Below are positions 1-11,278 of a stretch of 64,000 bases of DNA, one piece after another (the stretch's first letter is position 1; each line of letters starts with the position of its first letter). The DNA is from Tanypteryx hageni. Its lineage: Eukaryota > Arthropoda > Insecta > Odonata > Petaluridae. Under the pieces are notes generated by a model, which was not told the DNA's origin, made no database searches, and saw only the letters and a list, made by a program, of their open reading frames with translations. The position numbers and the translations under genes are program-made. The stretch is taken from contig CM054115.1 of NCBI GenBank assembly GCA_028673005.1, positions 4,757,501 through 4,821,500 of the forward strand. Direction: 5' to 3'.

Positions 1-55
1 ATGTCAGATATACAACAATCCAAAACTCATTGCATCCAAGCATGTTTAGGCTTTT

Positions 56-1009
56 TTGACGCCCATGAAGGCTAGGGATGATTCAGCTACAGAGTTGAGA
101 CAAGTAGTTAATCATTTATCAAGCAATTTAAATGCAGTTGAAGCTTTAAACCTAGAAACACCATTGCATGAAATAATGCTTATGCAATTGACTCTAGACC
201 ATTTGGGCCCTTCCATCAGAAAGGAGTGGAAGACTACATCAGTGTTACATGACTTTCCCAAATTAGAGGAGTTTATTAAATTCCTAGAACAAAAATGTCA
301 AACGTTACAATTATTGCAACCCAGTCAACCAGTTAAGGCTAGCGGCCGCAATATATACAAACCAGTGGAATCCAAATTTAAATTGAACAAGTCCAGGTCA
401 TCTAGTTCCTTTATGACGACGAGCAATAGTACATTGTGCCCGTATTGTGAACAAAATCATGGGTTACAGAAATGCTTATCCTTTGCTAATGCTAGTGTAA
501 AACAACGAATAGAGTGTGTTAAGCAAAACAAATTATGCTTTAACTGTCTAAAGGCTATTCATAGCGTTAAGAAGTGCCAATCAGGCAACTGTCGGAAGTG
601 TGATAGGAAACACAATACGCTGCTTCATTTTGAGAGAACGGTGATAACGAAATTGCCTGACAGGAATGAACGACTACACTTACAATGTGGCTCAACTAGT
701 GACCACTTCAGGAACGTCAGCCCCAACCAATTAGAGAACGAGTCAATGACATTGGGGTGTTACTGTGCCTTAAAACTACGACTGATTAAGCAGGTGTTAT
801 TGTCGACAGTTATTGTAAATGTGGAGGACTCATTAGGTAGACTTCATCAATGCCGCGCTCTTCTCGATAGTTGCTCACAAAGCAACTTCATTACTGACGA
901 GATGGTTAGACTACTCAATTTAAAGAAAATTCGAGATGTAATTCCGATACAAGGTATCGGGGATGTGACTGCAGGCACCACGCACAGTGTTAATGTAGGC
1001 GCCCATTAG
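56..1009 (+). pseudogene. BEL/Pao gag and start of protease
   Basis: The reading contains a DUF1759-like gag segment (about residues 10-90), then zinc-knuckle cysteines (C128/C131/C140, and C161/C164/C174 followed by C179/C182). These would bind the RNA genome. A retropepsin-like start follows, with the motif LLDSCSQSNF near residue 269; the usual third residue of the D-S/T-G triad is Cys here. The first in-frame ATG is at 65. The frame is closed upstream by a stop at 47-49 and ends at a TAG at 1007-1009, after which the same frame continues as protease/pol. The window starts inside gag, so the true N-terminus is not visible. Product calls rest on family resemblance seen by eye. Confidence 0.8.
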
Positions 1010-2092
1010 AGAACAAATGACTTCAATGTCAACCTCAATTGCTCCATTCTTCAGAAGATAACAGACAACGTTCCCTCAACTTTCATTGATTAAAAGGATT
1101 GGGGTATACCTTCAGATATTGTGTTAGCCCACGACAAGTTCAACGAGCCAAGCAAGATAGATCTTCTAATAGGTGCGGAGTTCTACCTTCAGCTCTTATA
1201 CCCTGATCAAAGAACCAGAACTGGCAACTACCCAATTCTGCAAGATACCAAGTTTGGATACATCCTAGCCGGAAGGCTTCCCTGCCAGACCTCAGGATAT
1301 GCTTCAGAGCGATCATTCCTTACTAGGAGAGACAACGTATTGGATAAGCAACTTCAACGTATTTGGGAAATCGAGGAACTGGTTCAACCATTACCTATGA
1401 GGGAGGAAGAGTTATGTGAACCACATTTCAAGGAACACACCAGAAGAGACTCTACGGGCAGGTTCATTGTTCGATTGCCTCGCCGCCACGGAGTAGGACA
1501 TTTAGGTGACTCATATCAACAGGCAAGCACACGACTACAACAATTGGAACGCCGACTACACAGACAGCCATATTTGCGTCAGTATTACAATGCCTTTCTT
1601 CAAGAGTATGAAGAGCTTGACCATATGAAAAGGCTAGATGACAACGCAGCCAACAACCAGAGGGAATTGTTTTACTTGCCCCACCATGCAGTGATCAAAG
1701 AAAATAGCTCCACCACCAAGACGAGGGTAGTTTTTGATGCTTCCGCCAAGACGACTACAGGAACATCCCTGAATGATACGCTGTTTATTGGAGCCACATT
1801 ACAACAAGATCTGAGTTCCGTAGTTCTACGATTTCGAACTCATGAAGTGGTGTTTACAGCAGACATCGCAAAAATGTATAGACAGGTCCAGGTGCATGCT
1901 GACGATACCGGACTCCAGCGCATTCTCTGGAGAAGATCATCTACAGATCCAGTGAACATCTATGAGTTCACCACTCTCACATATGGTACGGCGTCAGCTC
2001 CGTTTCTTGCAACGAGATGTCTCCAGCAATTAGATGAGGAAGAAGCAGTCAGATACCATGACGCTTCTGCGAAGAGATTTTTACATCGATGA
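1010..2092 (+). pseudogene. BEL/Pao pol: protease tail and N-terminal reverse transcriptase
   Basis: This continues the gag frame after the TAG at 1007-1009 and contains a second stop (TAA, 1091-1093). The motif LLIGAEFY followed by FGYILAGRLP is typical of the DUF1758/A17 peptidase block of BEL/Pao pol. Downstream come RT fingers and palm with VVFDASAK and DIAKMYRQV, the latter including motif A. A frameshift near 2060-2072 throws the frame out just before the catalytic YIDD motif, and this reading ends at a TGA at 2090-2092. There is no independent start codon; it was made as part of the Gag-Pol polyprotein. Confidence 0.82.
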
Positions 2093-3254
2093 TGTGCTCT
2101 GCGGGGCAAACAACTGCAAGGAAGCGCTTCAATTGCAACAGGAATTGATAGATATACTCAGTACCTGTGGCTTTTAGTTGAGAAAGTTTTGCTCTAATCA
2201 TTCGGCCATTCTGGAGGCCGTCCCATCAGAACTCAGAGAAACGGAACTGCCAAGACGTTTTGACAGCATTAATGAAGTCAAAACACTTGGGTTATTATGG
2301 TATCCAATGCGAGACATGTTTGCAATTGCTTTCAAGACACCATCATCATCCTCGACGTTGTTAAGGGATCAGCCAAACTCACCTGTCACTAGACGTAGAG
2401 TGTCTTCCGTGATTGCATCTATTTTTGACCCACTTGGGCTAGTAAGTCCCATTGTTATTATGCATAAAATGTTTCCACAGCAATTATGGCAGTGTAATCT
2501 ACAATGGGATGAATGTCTTACAACTGAATTATTGGTAGACTGGAAGAAACTGTGTTCACTTCTCCCTGAAGTTAAGAACATTCCAATCAAACGACGCGTG
2601 TTAGCCAAAGGAATCCTGTTAGACATACAATTACATGGGTTTTCAGATGCAAGTGAAAGAGCTTATGGTGCTTGTTTATACCTGCGCTCAGTGTCCCAAC
2701 ATGGGAAAGCTGGGGTGCGATCAATGAAGTATCATTTAAAACGAGTAACGGGAACCTCCATTTTTATTTTCGAGGAAGCGTCAACCCTTCTTGCACAAAT
2801 AGAAGCTTGCTTAAACTCCAGACCTATTACAGTCTTATCCGACGACCCTAATGATCCGAGTTACCTTACCCCTGGTCATCTCCTCATTGGTGGTCCTTTA
2901 ACCTCCTTCCCTGAGCCTAGTCTGTCTGATGTGTCGCTAAAGCATCTTTCCAGATGGCAGCATATTCAACAGGTGACACTGCAGTTATGGAAGAGGTGGT
3001 CCATGGATTACCTAGAACATCACTTCAGCAGAGAAAAAATGGCGTTCGGAACAGAAGAATCTTCAACCTGGGAACGTGGTTCTGGTCAAGGAGTACAACC
3101 TACTCCCACTTTCTTGGAGGATTGCAGTCATCCAGGAAGTATTTCCGGGAAAAGATGGGCTGGTTCGAGTAGCCAGCATAAAAACTCCCACCGGCATTGT
3201 AAAGAGACCTATACACAAATTGATAATTTTACCCCTACACTAATTTGCTTATAA
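2073..3254 (+). pseudogene. BEL/Pao pol: RT catalytic part, RNase H and deleted integrase
   Basis: In the shifted frame the RT motif YIDD is at 2082-2093, followed by an in-frame TAG at 2175-2177. The RT thumb and an RNase H start (HGFSDASERAYGACLY, about 2635-2682) follow. Within about 20 codons the reading jumps to the integrase end (KYHLKRVTGT, LNSRPI, LTPGHLLIG, about 2728-2907). The remaining RNase H, the integrase zinc-binding domain and the DDE core are therefore missing, an internal deletion judged to be about 1 kb. After about 3025 the frame shifts again, so the DUF5641-like C-terminus is read in a different frame (2954-3172). Confidence 0.8.
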
Positions 3255-3331
3255 AGTGTTTGATAGTATTTAGTAGTGCAATGTAATATGTTAATTGTTT
3301 TGAATTTTGTAAATTCAACGGGGGGAGCTTA

Positions 3332-3621
3332 TGTTGCGGTTTATAACTCTTTAGTTTGGGTGAAGCGAAGCTTCGGAGGCTTAACGCACGGCAAAGACGA
3401 CGGTGTGTGCTGAGACGCTCGAGAGAGAGGACAGTGTGTCTGCTGAGACGCTCGAGAGAGAGAACAGAGAATACAGACGACGAGTTGCGGACTACGGTCC
3501 TTGTGTTTTGTGTGTGTAGAACCTTTAGACTACGTTAATTATACAGTCCACTATTTTCCATACGTGTTAATCGTTATTTCAATTTAACCTTTGTTTAACC
3601 GGCCCTTCTGATTTGATATCA
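3332..3621 (+). repeat. BEL/Pao 3' LTR (approximate end)
   Basis: The polypurine tract CGGGGGGAG ends just before a TGTTGCGG start at 3332, as in BEL/Pao LTRs. The LTR holds a direct repeat of a 20-bp stretch beginning CTGAGACGCTCG (about 3410 and 3443). The right end is placed at TGATATCA (3614-3621) because the Polinton polymerase reading begins immediately after it. No second LTR is available to confirm the boundary. Confidence 0.6.
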
Positions 3622-3623
3622 GT

Positions 3624-4911
3624 CGATGTGCATGCCACACCGAAGTCGAGTCTCGCTTTTTGATGTATTTGGACGCCAATATTTTATACGGTTGGGCACT
3701 TTCCCAACCTCTCCCCACCGGCGGATTTCGTTGGCTTTCGGAGGAAGAAATTCAAAATTTAAACGTTTTGACGATACCCGACGATTATTCCAAAGGGTTT
3801 TTTTTAAGTCGATTTGGAATACCCGGCACACCTTCACGATGCGCATTCCGACTTACCTGTGTGTCCTCGTAATGAAACTCCTCCCGGAGGCAAACATAAA
3901 AAACTTTTTACCACTCTCGACGAAAAGTATAAGTACGTGCTTCATTACAGAAATTTGGAGCAGGTGCAAGTACTCGGACTAAAATTAAAGGCCGTGCGCA
4001 GAGTTATCGAGTTCGATCCATCCACATGGTTGAAATCGTACATCGACTTGAGCACTAAAAAAAGGCAAATGGCTACGAACGATTTCGATAAAGATTTATT
4101 TAAATTGTTTAACAACGCGTTATTTGTCAAGACGATGGAAAACGTTCGGAAAAGAATGAATGTGGAATTGGTTTCCAACGGAAAACGTTTGGATAAACTG
4201 ATTTGTAGATCAACTTTCCTCTACCGAACGATTTTCGCAGAAAACTTGGTGGCGGTACATTTGAGAAAGTCCACCATAAAAATGGATAAACCCATTTATA
4301 TAGGGCAATCCGTCTTAGACATCAGCAAAATTTTAATGTACGATTACTTCCATAACAAATTGAAATCGAGGTATGGCGACCGATTGACTCTATGCTACGC
4401 GGACACGGACTCGTTCATCATCGACGTGAGGACCGATGATTTTTACAAAGACATGAAAGACGACTTGGACTCATACGACACGTCCAATTACCCCACGGAT
4501 CATTTTTGCTACTCGACGCATAACAAGAAAGTTATAGGGAAAATGAAAGACGAATGCGACGGATGCATAATGACGCACTTTGCGGGGTTGCGGAGCAAGT
4601 TGTATTCTTACCGCGTGCAGGAAAAACCGGAGGGAAAGAGAGCTAAAAGGGTGGCGAGGGTGGTAATAAGCAAGTCCCTTACTTTCGATGACTACAAGGC
4701 CTGCCATTTAGAATCTTCGACATGTTTTCGGAAGATGTTTTCCATACAGTCGAAAAAGCACGAACTGTACACGGTGGAGACGAATAAAGTTACTCTCAGC
4801 CCCAAAGATGACAAACGTTATATTTGCGACGACGGGATAAACACCTTGGCGTGGGGGCATTACAAAATTGAAAATCGTAAGAGAACAGCCGCCGCAGCTT
4901 TTGGGGATTGA
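3624..4911 (+). pseudogene. polB: Polinton protein-primed DNA polymerase B, C-terminal half
   Basis: Family B, protein-primed replicative polymerase (DNA_pol_B_2 type) that would copy the element from its ends. The motif YLDANILYGW (about 3666-3695) is the motif A region, KKRQMATNDF with the following NN (about 4060-4120) the motif B region, and YADTDSF (4396-4416) motif C with both catalytic aspartates. The N-terminal exonuclease half is absent because the BEL/Pao LTR abuts the gene. A single frameshift lies at the eight-T run 3798-3805; after it the frame is open to the TGA at 4909-4911. The C-terminus (TLAWGHYKIE) looks natural. The call is firm; loss of function is certain from truncation alone. 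Confidence 0.9.
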
Positions 4912-4968
4912 ATTAAAGGAAATGCATCTCCGGCTACTCCGCCATTTCGTGTTTTGCATCAGAACGAG

Positions 4969-6408
4969 ATGTACTCGTTTTTAATAATATTGCATTTAGC
5001 ATTAAAGGTATCGAGTGAAACATCCTCTAATGAAAGCATATGCGCATATGCGCCGATAGATGGCGAACTAATGAACGAAACGCTAAAACTGATCAATACG
5101 TCCAGATGCGGCGTTCCCGATTTCGGGCAATATTCGTCCACGTCGCACAGATGGAGAAAGAATGTCATAACGTGGAAGTATGTCTTTACGGATCGATTAC
5201 ACGTTCGTTATGCCCAAATAGCATTCGACACTTGGGAAAATGCAACGAATCTCAAATTCGAATAACACGATCGAGGTCCGACCGATATAATCATTTCCAA
5301 CGTTCGCGGACTCCATAATAAGGTGCAACCCAGACGACTTTCTCCCTTGCCGTTCGATGGCAGGGGGAATGTGTTGGCTCATGTGGAATCTCCCAAATCC
5401 GATCAAACTCACCTCGAAATGCATGTCAACGAGGAAGTAAGTTGGTTTTTCGGCTCAAATCGAAATTCTCCTCCGTATCACATAAATTTTTTGGCAATGA
5501 TGTTGCACGAGATAGGACATACTTTAGGTTTGGGGCACTCTAACGATAACAGATGCGTTATGTATGCGGTTTATTTGCCAGATTATAATTTGCGGCTAAG
5601 CGAGGATGATTTGGCAGGAATTCGTCATTTGTACGGGGAACCCATAAGACAGGACGACAAACCATCCGAAAGTGAGGCATCTCCTAAAAGTGAGGAATTC
5701 CTCAAGGAATCTCCAAAAACCGATGAATTTCCCGATGTTGAGGACAACGGGGAAGTTGACGTCGAACCGGCTACCATGTTATGCGAAATAGAAAACGTGA
5801 GAACCTTTTTAATGATAGATAATACCATTTACATATTTCACAAAAAGTGGGTGTGGTTAGTCGACATCGTATCAGCACGTCTTCGTGACGAACCTTACGT
5901 CATCGGGGATTGGTTGACTTTTTTATCGAAAGATTTTAAAAATATCACCGCTATATATCAAAGACCCTCGGGCGAGGTCGTATTATTCGCGGGTAAGAAC
6001 GCGTACATGTTCGAAATATCTAGTTTGAAACTGATATCATCATTTCCGCGAATGATTACAAAGATGGGTGTGCCGAATAATATGCAGATCCAGGCCGCCG
6101 TTAACACTTATAAAGGTCCAACGTTACTTTTCTACAACGACGTGCACATGATGGAATTGAACGAATGTCAATTTCGCGCGAAATCTTACTTTCACACGTA
6201 CGAAGTATTCCCCGCTCTGCATCAGGGAATATCTTCCGCATTTGGGTACACGAACGGCATGCTGTACTTTTTCAAAAACGAAACATTTTACGAATTTGAC
6301 GAATTTAAAAACACACTAGTCCGAGCCGGCAAAAACGCACTCTCGCTGTTCGGTATAGAGTGCGGCTACGTTCCGTCTTCGTTTTTAAAAATCGTGCGCG
6401 ATTTGTAA
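4969..6408 (+). pseudogene. Matrix metalloproteinase with hemopexin domain, Polinton cargo
   Basis: Secreted zinc endopeptidase of the MMP (M10A) family, expected to cut extracellular matrix. The first ATG (4969) starts a hydrophobic signal peptide (MYSFLIILHLALKV). The cysteine switch RCGVPD is at 5104-5121, the zinc motif HEIGHTLGLGH at 5506-5538 with all three His and the Glu, and the Met-turn VMY at 5557-5565. A Ser/Glu/Pro-rich hinge (about 5640-5770) leads to a hemopexin-like domain (about 5776-6390) bounded by Cys. The prodomain is very short: only its last helix precedes the switch. One in-frame TAA (5263-5265) is the only break; both sides are in the same frame. It starts 57 bases after polB, on the same strand, with no visible intron. 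Confidence 0.85.
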
Positions 6409-6648
6409 CAAGTGGTGTTGGGTTTTGATTCGCTAAATTAATCCCGCACGTTTATATAAAAAGGGCATTTTTAGAAAAGGCATTCATTCATTCTGGATTC
6501 TGGATTAGTGCAGATGACTAGCGAGCCTAGCCTATCCAACACACAGGTTTCTGACTCCGGATTGGTTGACCGACAACCAATTGTTAAACACGGCTCATAC
6601 CCTCCACATTGCGGATCATTCTTTTTAAACTTTTACTCATTTTAGTTA
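6409..6648 (+). promoter_or_regulatory. TATA-like promoter and 43-codon ORF after the MMP gene
   Basis: This gap between the MMP stop and the LINE holds a TATA-like TTTATATAAAAAGG at 6451-6464 and a CATTCATTCATTC stretch 20 to 30 bases downstream. An uninterrupted small reading frame (ATG 6514 to TAG 6643-6645) begins MTSEPSLSNTQ. It could be the start of a Polinton gene cut off by the LINE, or the original leader of the ATPase gene. The encoded peptide resembles nothing I know. Promoter function is inferred only from the TATA match and spacing. Confidence 0.3.
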
Positions 6649-7159
6649 CTAACGTGGGAGTCGGTCTGCCTGGTGCGGGAAAACCCCTCACGAGGGGGAA
6701 GTACGTAAGTTGCTGCGGGACTCCCTAGGGCTTTCCGGGACACGACCAGGTACCACCAGGGAGTTGGCAGCACGCCTTTCCGCGAGCGGGTCAATCCCGG
6801 GTGGCCGCCACTGCACGGTCGGCCCCACTTCTTCCGCGGGGGGTGGCTAACTTGTCCCACCTCACCCGATCGACCTTTCTCTAGCTCGATAGGATAGGAC
6901 TAACACTCTGTGGGAGTTCGTCTGCCTGGTGCGGGAAAACCCCCTTACGGGGGGAAGTACGTAAGTCGCTGCGGGACTCCCTAGAGCTTTCCGGGACACG
7001 ACCAGGTACAACCAGGGAGTTAACAGCACGCCCTGCTGCGAGCGGGTCAATCCCGTGTGACAGCCACTGCACGGTCGGCCCCACTTCTTCCGCGGGGGGT
7101 GGCTAACTGTCCCACCTTCTCACCCGCTCGCCCTTTTTCTATTTTGACAGGTGACAGGA
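6649..7159 (+). repeat. Two tandem LINE 5' monomers (about 251 and 260 bp)
   Basis: Unit 1 (6649-6899) and unit 2 (6900-7159) both begin with CTAAC and share long blocks, for example TCTGCCTGGTGCGGGAAAAC and CCACTGCACGGTCGGCCCCA. A third CTAAC at 7160 starts a C-run that leads to the ORF1 ATG. The monomers are GC-rich, unlike the flanks. Tandem 5' monomers usually carry the internal promoter of a LINE; that role is inferred here. A GGGTCAATCCC in each unit faintly resembles a pol III B box, but no A box was found at the right distance. Confidence 0.75.
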
Positions 7160-7178
7160 CTAACCCCCCCCCCCCAGA

Positions 7179-8558
7179 ATGATCCGCTCACCGCCCCCTA
7201 ATAGGGACGCAGCTCCACGGAGCGAAGAAGGCACCTCAACCCATGCAGGGGAAAGGATACCGATCCCTTCTGCCATTAGGAACGTTCTCTTTCATAGGGA
7301 AAGTAACAAGGGAGTCCAGACGAAAGGAAAGGACGACGCGGCGCCAGCCAAAACTAATAAGGACGGTCAGAATGAAGTAGGGCTTGACCCGGCCGGAGAT
7401 CTTAATAACGATGACGCGGCCATCTTCAAAACCGTGGAGAGGGCAAAGAAAAGACGACGACGCTATGAACCGCAGATTTTTACGGCAACGACATCGGGAA
7501 CAAATACCAATAATAGGTACGACCCGCTTATTGACGTACCGGGAGATACCTCTAGACCGAGTTCCAAAGAAAAGGGGCCGCCGGCCATAGTCATATACGA
7601 TAGAGCGAATTACACTACTTTTGTAAAGTCAATTAGACAAAAAATCGGTAATAACGATTTTACTATTATAAAGACAAAGGACGGGTCAAGACTACAACTG
7701 ACCACCAAGAACGAATACGACATTATTAAGCAATATCTAATAGAGGCTGGCGCCCAGATGCATACCTGGGCAGGAAAGGCGAACACAACGGTCAGGTACC
7801 TTATCAAAGGGTTGAGGTTGAGGATGAGGGGATGGACCTGGGTTTTATTAGAGAAGAACTAACAGAACTAGGAATACCGTGCGTCGCAGTACGTGAACAG
7901 GCACCTACGATGAAAGACCTATACGTAACGACGATCGATAAAAACGAAAACTTTAAGATTACTGCTATGGCAGGAATTAAAAAAATATGCAGCCACAGAG
8001 TTTACCTAGAACCTTACAAATACCAGAGGCCGCAGATGTGCTTCCACTGCAATAGATATGGACACGGGTCCCAGAACTGCACCGCATCTCCTCGATGCTA
8101 CAAATGCGCTGGGGCCCACGAAGGGAGAGATTGCCCTAAGGACAAGGCACAAACTAAGGCTAAATGCTGCAACTGCGGAGAGGAGCACCTGTCATTCTCT
8201 CGTAGGTGTCCAGTTTACCTAAAACACGAAGAGGCGCTCAAAACTAAAGACAAGAAAAATGACAAGACGCACAAAACCATCCAGGTCCCCCCCACCGCCA
8301 TCAGTCTGGACTCTCCCAGGTAAATCAGGCAAAGGGATCGAAGAAAAAGAAAAAGAATATCCGCTGCTAGAAGAGAAAGAAACCAAGGAACAGTCCATTA
8401 GGGAAGAGAAAACTTTTAACAACGACTCAGATATGAAAACACTAGTCGCGACTATGGCCCAATTTACTGCAACAATCCAGCAGCAAATGACGGCCATGAT
8501 GACGCTAATACAGACCCTAGTAGCCGCCATAACCGCTCAAAACGGCAATGGACGCTAG
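7179..8558 (+). pseudogene. LINE ORF1: gag-like RNA-binding protein
   Basis: The nucleic-acid-binding chaperone of a Jockey-type LINE. The first part (7179-7862) is polar and charged, then matches the PRE_C2HC-type region. A frameshift near 7809 (G-run) moves the frame to 7832-8323. Here three CCHC knuckles are visible: CFHCNRYGHGSQNC, CYKCAGAHEGRDC and CCNCGEEHLSFSRRC (about 8039-8212). A second shift at the C-run 8287-8293 moves to a third frame that ends at 8556-8558 with a Met/Gln/Thr-rich helical tail. The start ATG at 7179 follows the last 5' monomer directly. There are two breaks in all, both at homopolymers, so sequencing error cannot be excluded for either. Confidence 0.8.
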
Positions 8559-11278
8559 GGTCAACCAAGCGACTGCGATCATCATGGCCAACTGGAATGC
8601 AAACGGGGCCGTAAGAAACAAGACGCCGGAGCTCATTGAGTTCCTGAAGAAACACTCAGTAAATATTATTTTAATACAGGAGACGCACCTTCAACCGAAT
8701 GAGGATTGGGCTGTTCCTGGTTACCTGATATTTAGGAGGGACCGAGAAAGTAACACTCGAGGGGGTGTAGTGGCGATCCTTGCCCGTGAAGGTATTGCAT
8801 GCGCAACAATAGACGACAGAAGCTCTGGCCCGATAGAAGCAGTGGGTGTCAGAGCTGACACAACTATGGGAACGATCACTATCATAAGTACCTATATCCC
8901 ACCAAATAAAGAATTACGCATGCAAGACCTAAACGGGCTCCTTAGCATGGACAATGGAGTAATAATCGCGGGTGATTTTAATGCGACGCATTGGGCGTGG
9001 AACTGCAGTAAAGATAGCAGGCGTGGTAATCTTTTAAAGACATGGGCACGAGATAACCAATTTAGGGTAGTGGATCCGAGAACAATGACGCGACCAGGAC
9101 CAAGGAACGCAGGAAGTGTCCTTGATTTTGCACTGGTCAAGAACTTTGCTCAACGGACAGTGTCAAAAACGATCCCAGAGCTAACGAGCGACCATTACCC
9201 GGTGGTTCTGAGGATCGGCACACAAGTATTATTTTATCAACAGGACAACCACCGCATGTGCTATGGACTTGCGGATTGGGCTAATTATAGGTAAATAATT
9301 ACGGAGTCACTACCAAGCGATGTGCCCACGATATCCACCAGGGAGGGAATAGAGGAAGCGGCAGAATTGTTGGGGAACGCAATCAATGACGCAGCGGAAA
9401 AATCTATTCCGCGAAGAGCAAGATAAGCAAAAGAAAACCTCCTGACGAAATCAAAAACCTCATAAGGAAAAGGAACTGGGTGAGGCGGCAGTACAACCAT
9501 TACGGCACCGCCGAACAAAAAAGGGATCTCCGGGGACTAAATAGAGAAATTAGGGATCAACTGAGGCGCCTGAGGAGGTACCAATGGTCCATCAGACTGG
9601 CAGATCTTAATATAAGTGACAATTCCATATGGAAGTATACGCGTTCCCTAATGAATTCTGCCAGGAGTGACCCCCTGGTGGAAAGCCCAAGAGGCAAACT
9701 CACCACGCCTGCTGACAAAGCAGAATATCTTGCGGCTTACTTAGAACAGGTTTTCACGCTCAATGACGCGACAGAATACACTCCAGACATAAAAATAGAG
9801 GAGATCGAGTCCATGCTAAGGGTACAGCACAACGAGGATGATCAAGCCACTCCGGTGTTCTCCATCAGAGAATTGGCAGAAGTTATAGCACGCATACCGA
9901 AGGGGAAGGCGACAAGCAAAGATAATATCCCCTATGAACTAATAAAGCGACTGCCAATCTCTGCAGGAGAATACCTTATCTCGATTCTCAATGCAGCGGT
10001 AAAGATAGGATATTATCCTGCCGGCTGGAAGCATGCAAACGTCATATGCATACCCAAGGTAGGAAGGAGGGTCTTAAAAACCTCTGACTTCAAACCAATA
10101 TCCCTCCTTTCCTGCCTTGGGAAGGTATGCGAAAAAATGATCTACCCATATATATTGACACACGCGGAAGGGCATGGTGTGATCCCCCAAATGCAGTTCG
10201 GCTTTAAGGCAGGACACTCCACAACACATCAGCTGCAGAGGGTGGTAGATTTTATTACGGACGCCTTCAACAGGAAAATGTATCTGTTAGAGTAGCTTTT
10301 GACATAAGCAAAGCTTTCGACAAAGTATGGCACTTAGGCCTACTGCAAAAACTTTTGATAGCAAAATTTCCCTCTTGGCAGGTGAAATTTATAAAATCTT
10401 ACATCAATGACAGGCCATTCACCGTAAAATGGAATGGTGCCGAAAGCTCGACAAGGAGGATAGCAGCTGGTGTTCCACAAGGGAGTGTCCTAGGGCCATT
10501 ATTATTCTCTATCTACACGGGCGACATTCCGACAGGTGAGGGGGATTGGAATTCCACCATTGCTCTCTAAGCGGACGATTGTGCGATACTGACAAGAAGC
10601 TTCCAGCCGGAAATGGCCGTCCGATATGCCCTGAGGCAAACCGAAAAACTTACGAAGTATTATAAGAAATGGAGAATCGAGATGAACCCCAAAAAGACCC
10701 AAGCAATCCTCTTCCAAAAAAGGGATGCCGATTTGCCGAGACAGCTCTCAATAGAAGGTGTTGAAATTCCCTGGGCTAAACATATTAAATACCTTGGTGT
10801 AACGATGGACGAGAAACTACGGTTTGACAAACACGTAAAAAGGATCAACCTTGCGGCAGCAGGGAAGAGAGCCAGACTCTTCCCTATTTTTAAATCGATT
10901 GACGTGTCCAGGGAATTAAAAACACACCTATACAAGGCAATGATCAGACCGACACTCATGTACGCCGCACCAGTATGGACGGGTTTTCTTATGCAGAAAT
11001 CTTGGAAAATACTCGAGATCGCGGAGAGAAAAATTTTAAGCCAAGTAGGCAGGACATGGGGTCGTAATATAGATGTCCATGAAATGCTAGGAATACCTAC
11101 GATCAGGGAAGTTGCCAAAGATTTGGCTAATAAATACAAACTCGCCCTGGAAAATAAAACAAATGACGTTCTCCGCGATCTCGCAATAAACAAAGTGTCG
11201 GTCTGGGACAAGTACAAGAGAGCACTGGCATCCACGGGTGAAGAGGATAGGGTCCCTCCTAAAAAGCGGCGAATATAA
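8548..11278 (+). pseudogene. LINE ORF2: AP-like endonuclease and reverse transcriptase
   Basis: The ATG at 8548 overlaps the ORF1 end by 11 bases. The endonuclease (8548-9294) has WNANG, ETHL, GDFNA and SDHYPV motifs. It ends at a TAA (9292-9294), with another stop at 9424-9426. RT fingers and palm follow at 9480-10295 (KPISLLSCLGK, QFGFKAGHSTTHQL). A frameshift near 10285 leads to FDISKAFDKVWH (motif A) and AAGVPQGSVLGPLLF (10355-10570). The next stop, TAA at 10568-10570, falls on the first position of the catalytic YxDD box; ADD follows directly. The thumb and C-terminal part continue to 11278. At least four breaks make the protein non-functional. Confidence 0.85.

Larger units (their letters stand above)
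1..3621 (+). mobile_element. BEL/Pao LTR retrotransposon, 3' part, decayed
   Basis: Gag-protease-RT-RNase H-integrase homology in canonical BEL/Pao order is followed by a G-rich polypurine tract at 3320-3327 and an LTR. The 5' LTR and start of gag lie outside the window. The reading frame has in-frame stops at 1007-1009, 1091-1093 and 2175-2177, frameshifts near 2065 and 3025, and an internal deletion near 2700 joining RNase H to the integrase tail. The element therefore cannot encode a working polyprotein. Its right end abuts the middle of a Polinton polymerase gene, which suggests it inserted there; the left half of that polymerase would lie upstream of the window. No target-site duplication can be tested because the left end is missing. 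Confidence 0.85.

Noticed and set aside
6642..7084. Minus-strand ORFs in the LINE 5' region
   Set aside because: The same peptide appears in both tandem monomers and has no family resemblance. It is a shadow of the GC-rich repeat.
6649..7159. A pol III promoter in the LINE monomers
   Set aside because: GGGTCAATCCC resembles a B box only loosely, and no A box lies at the expected distance.
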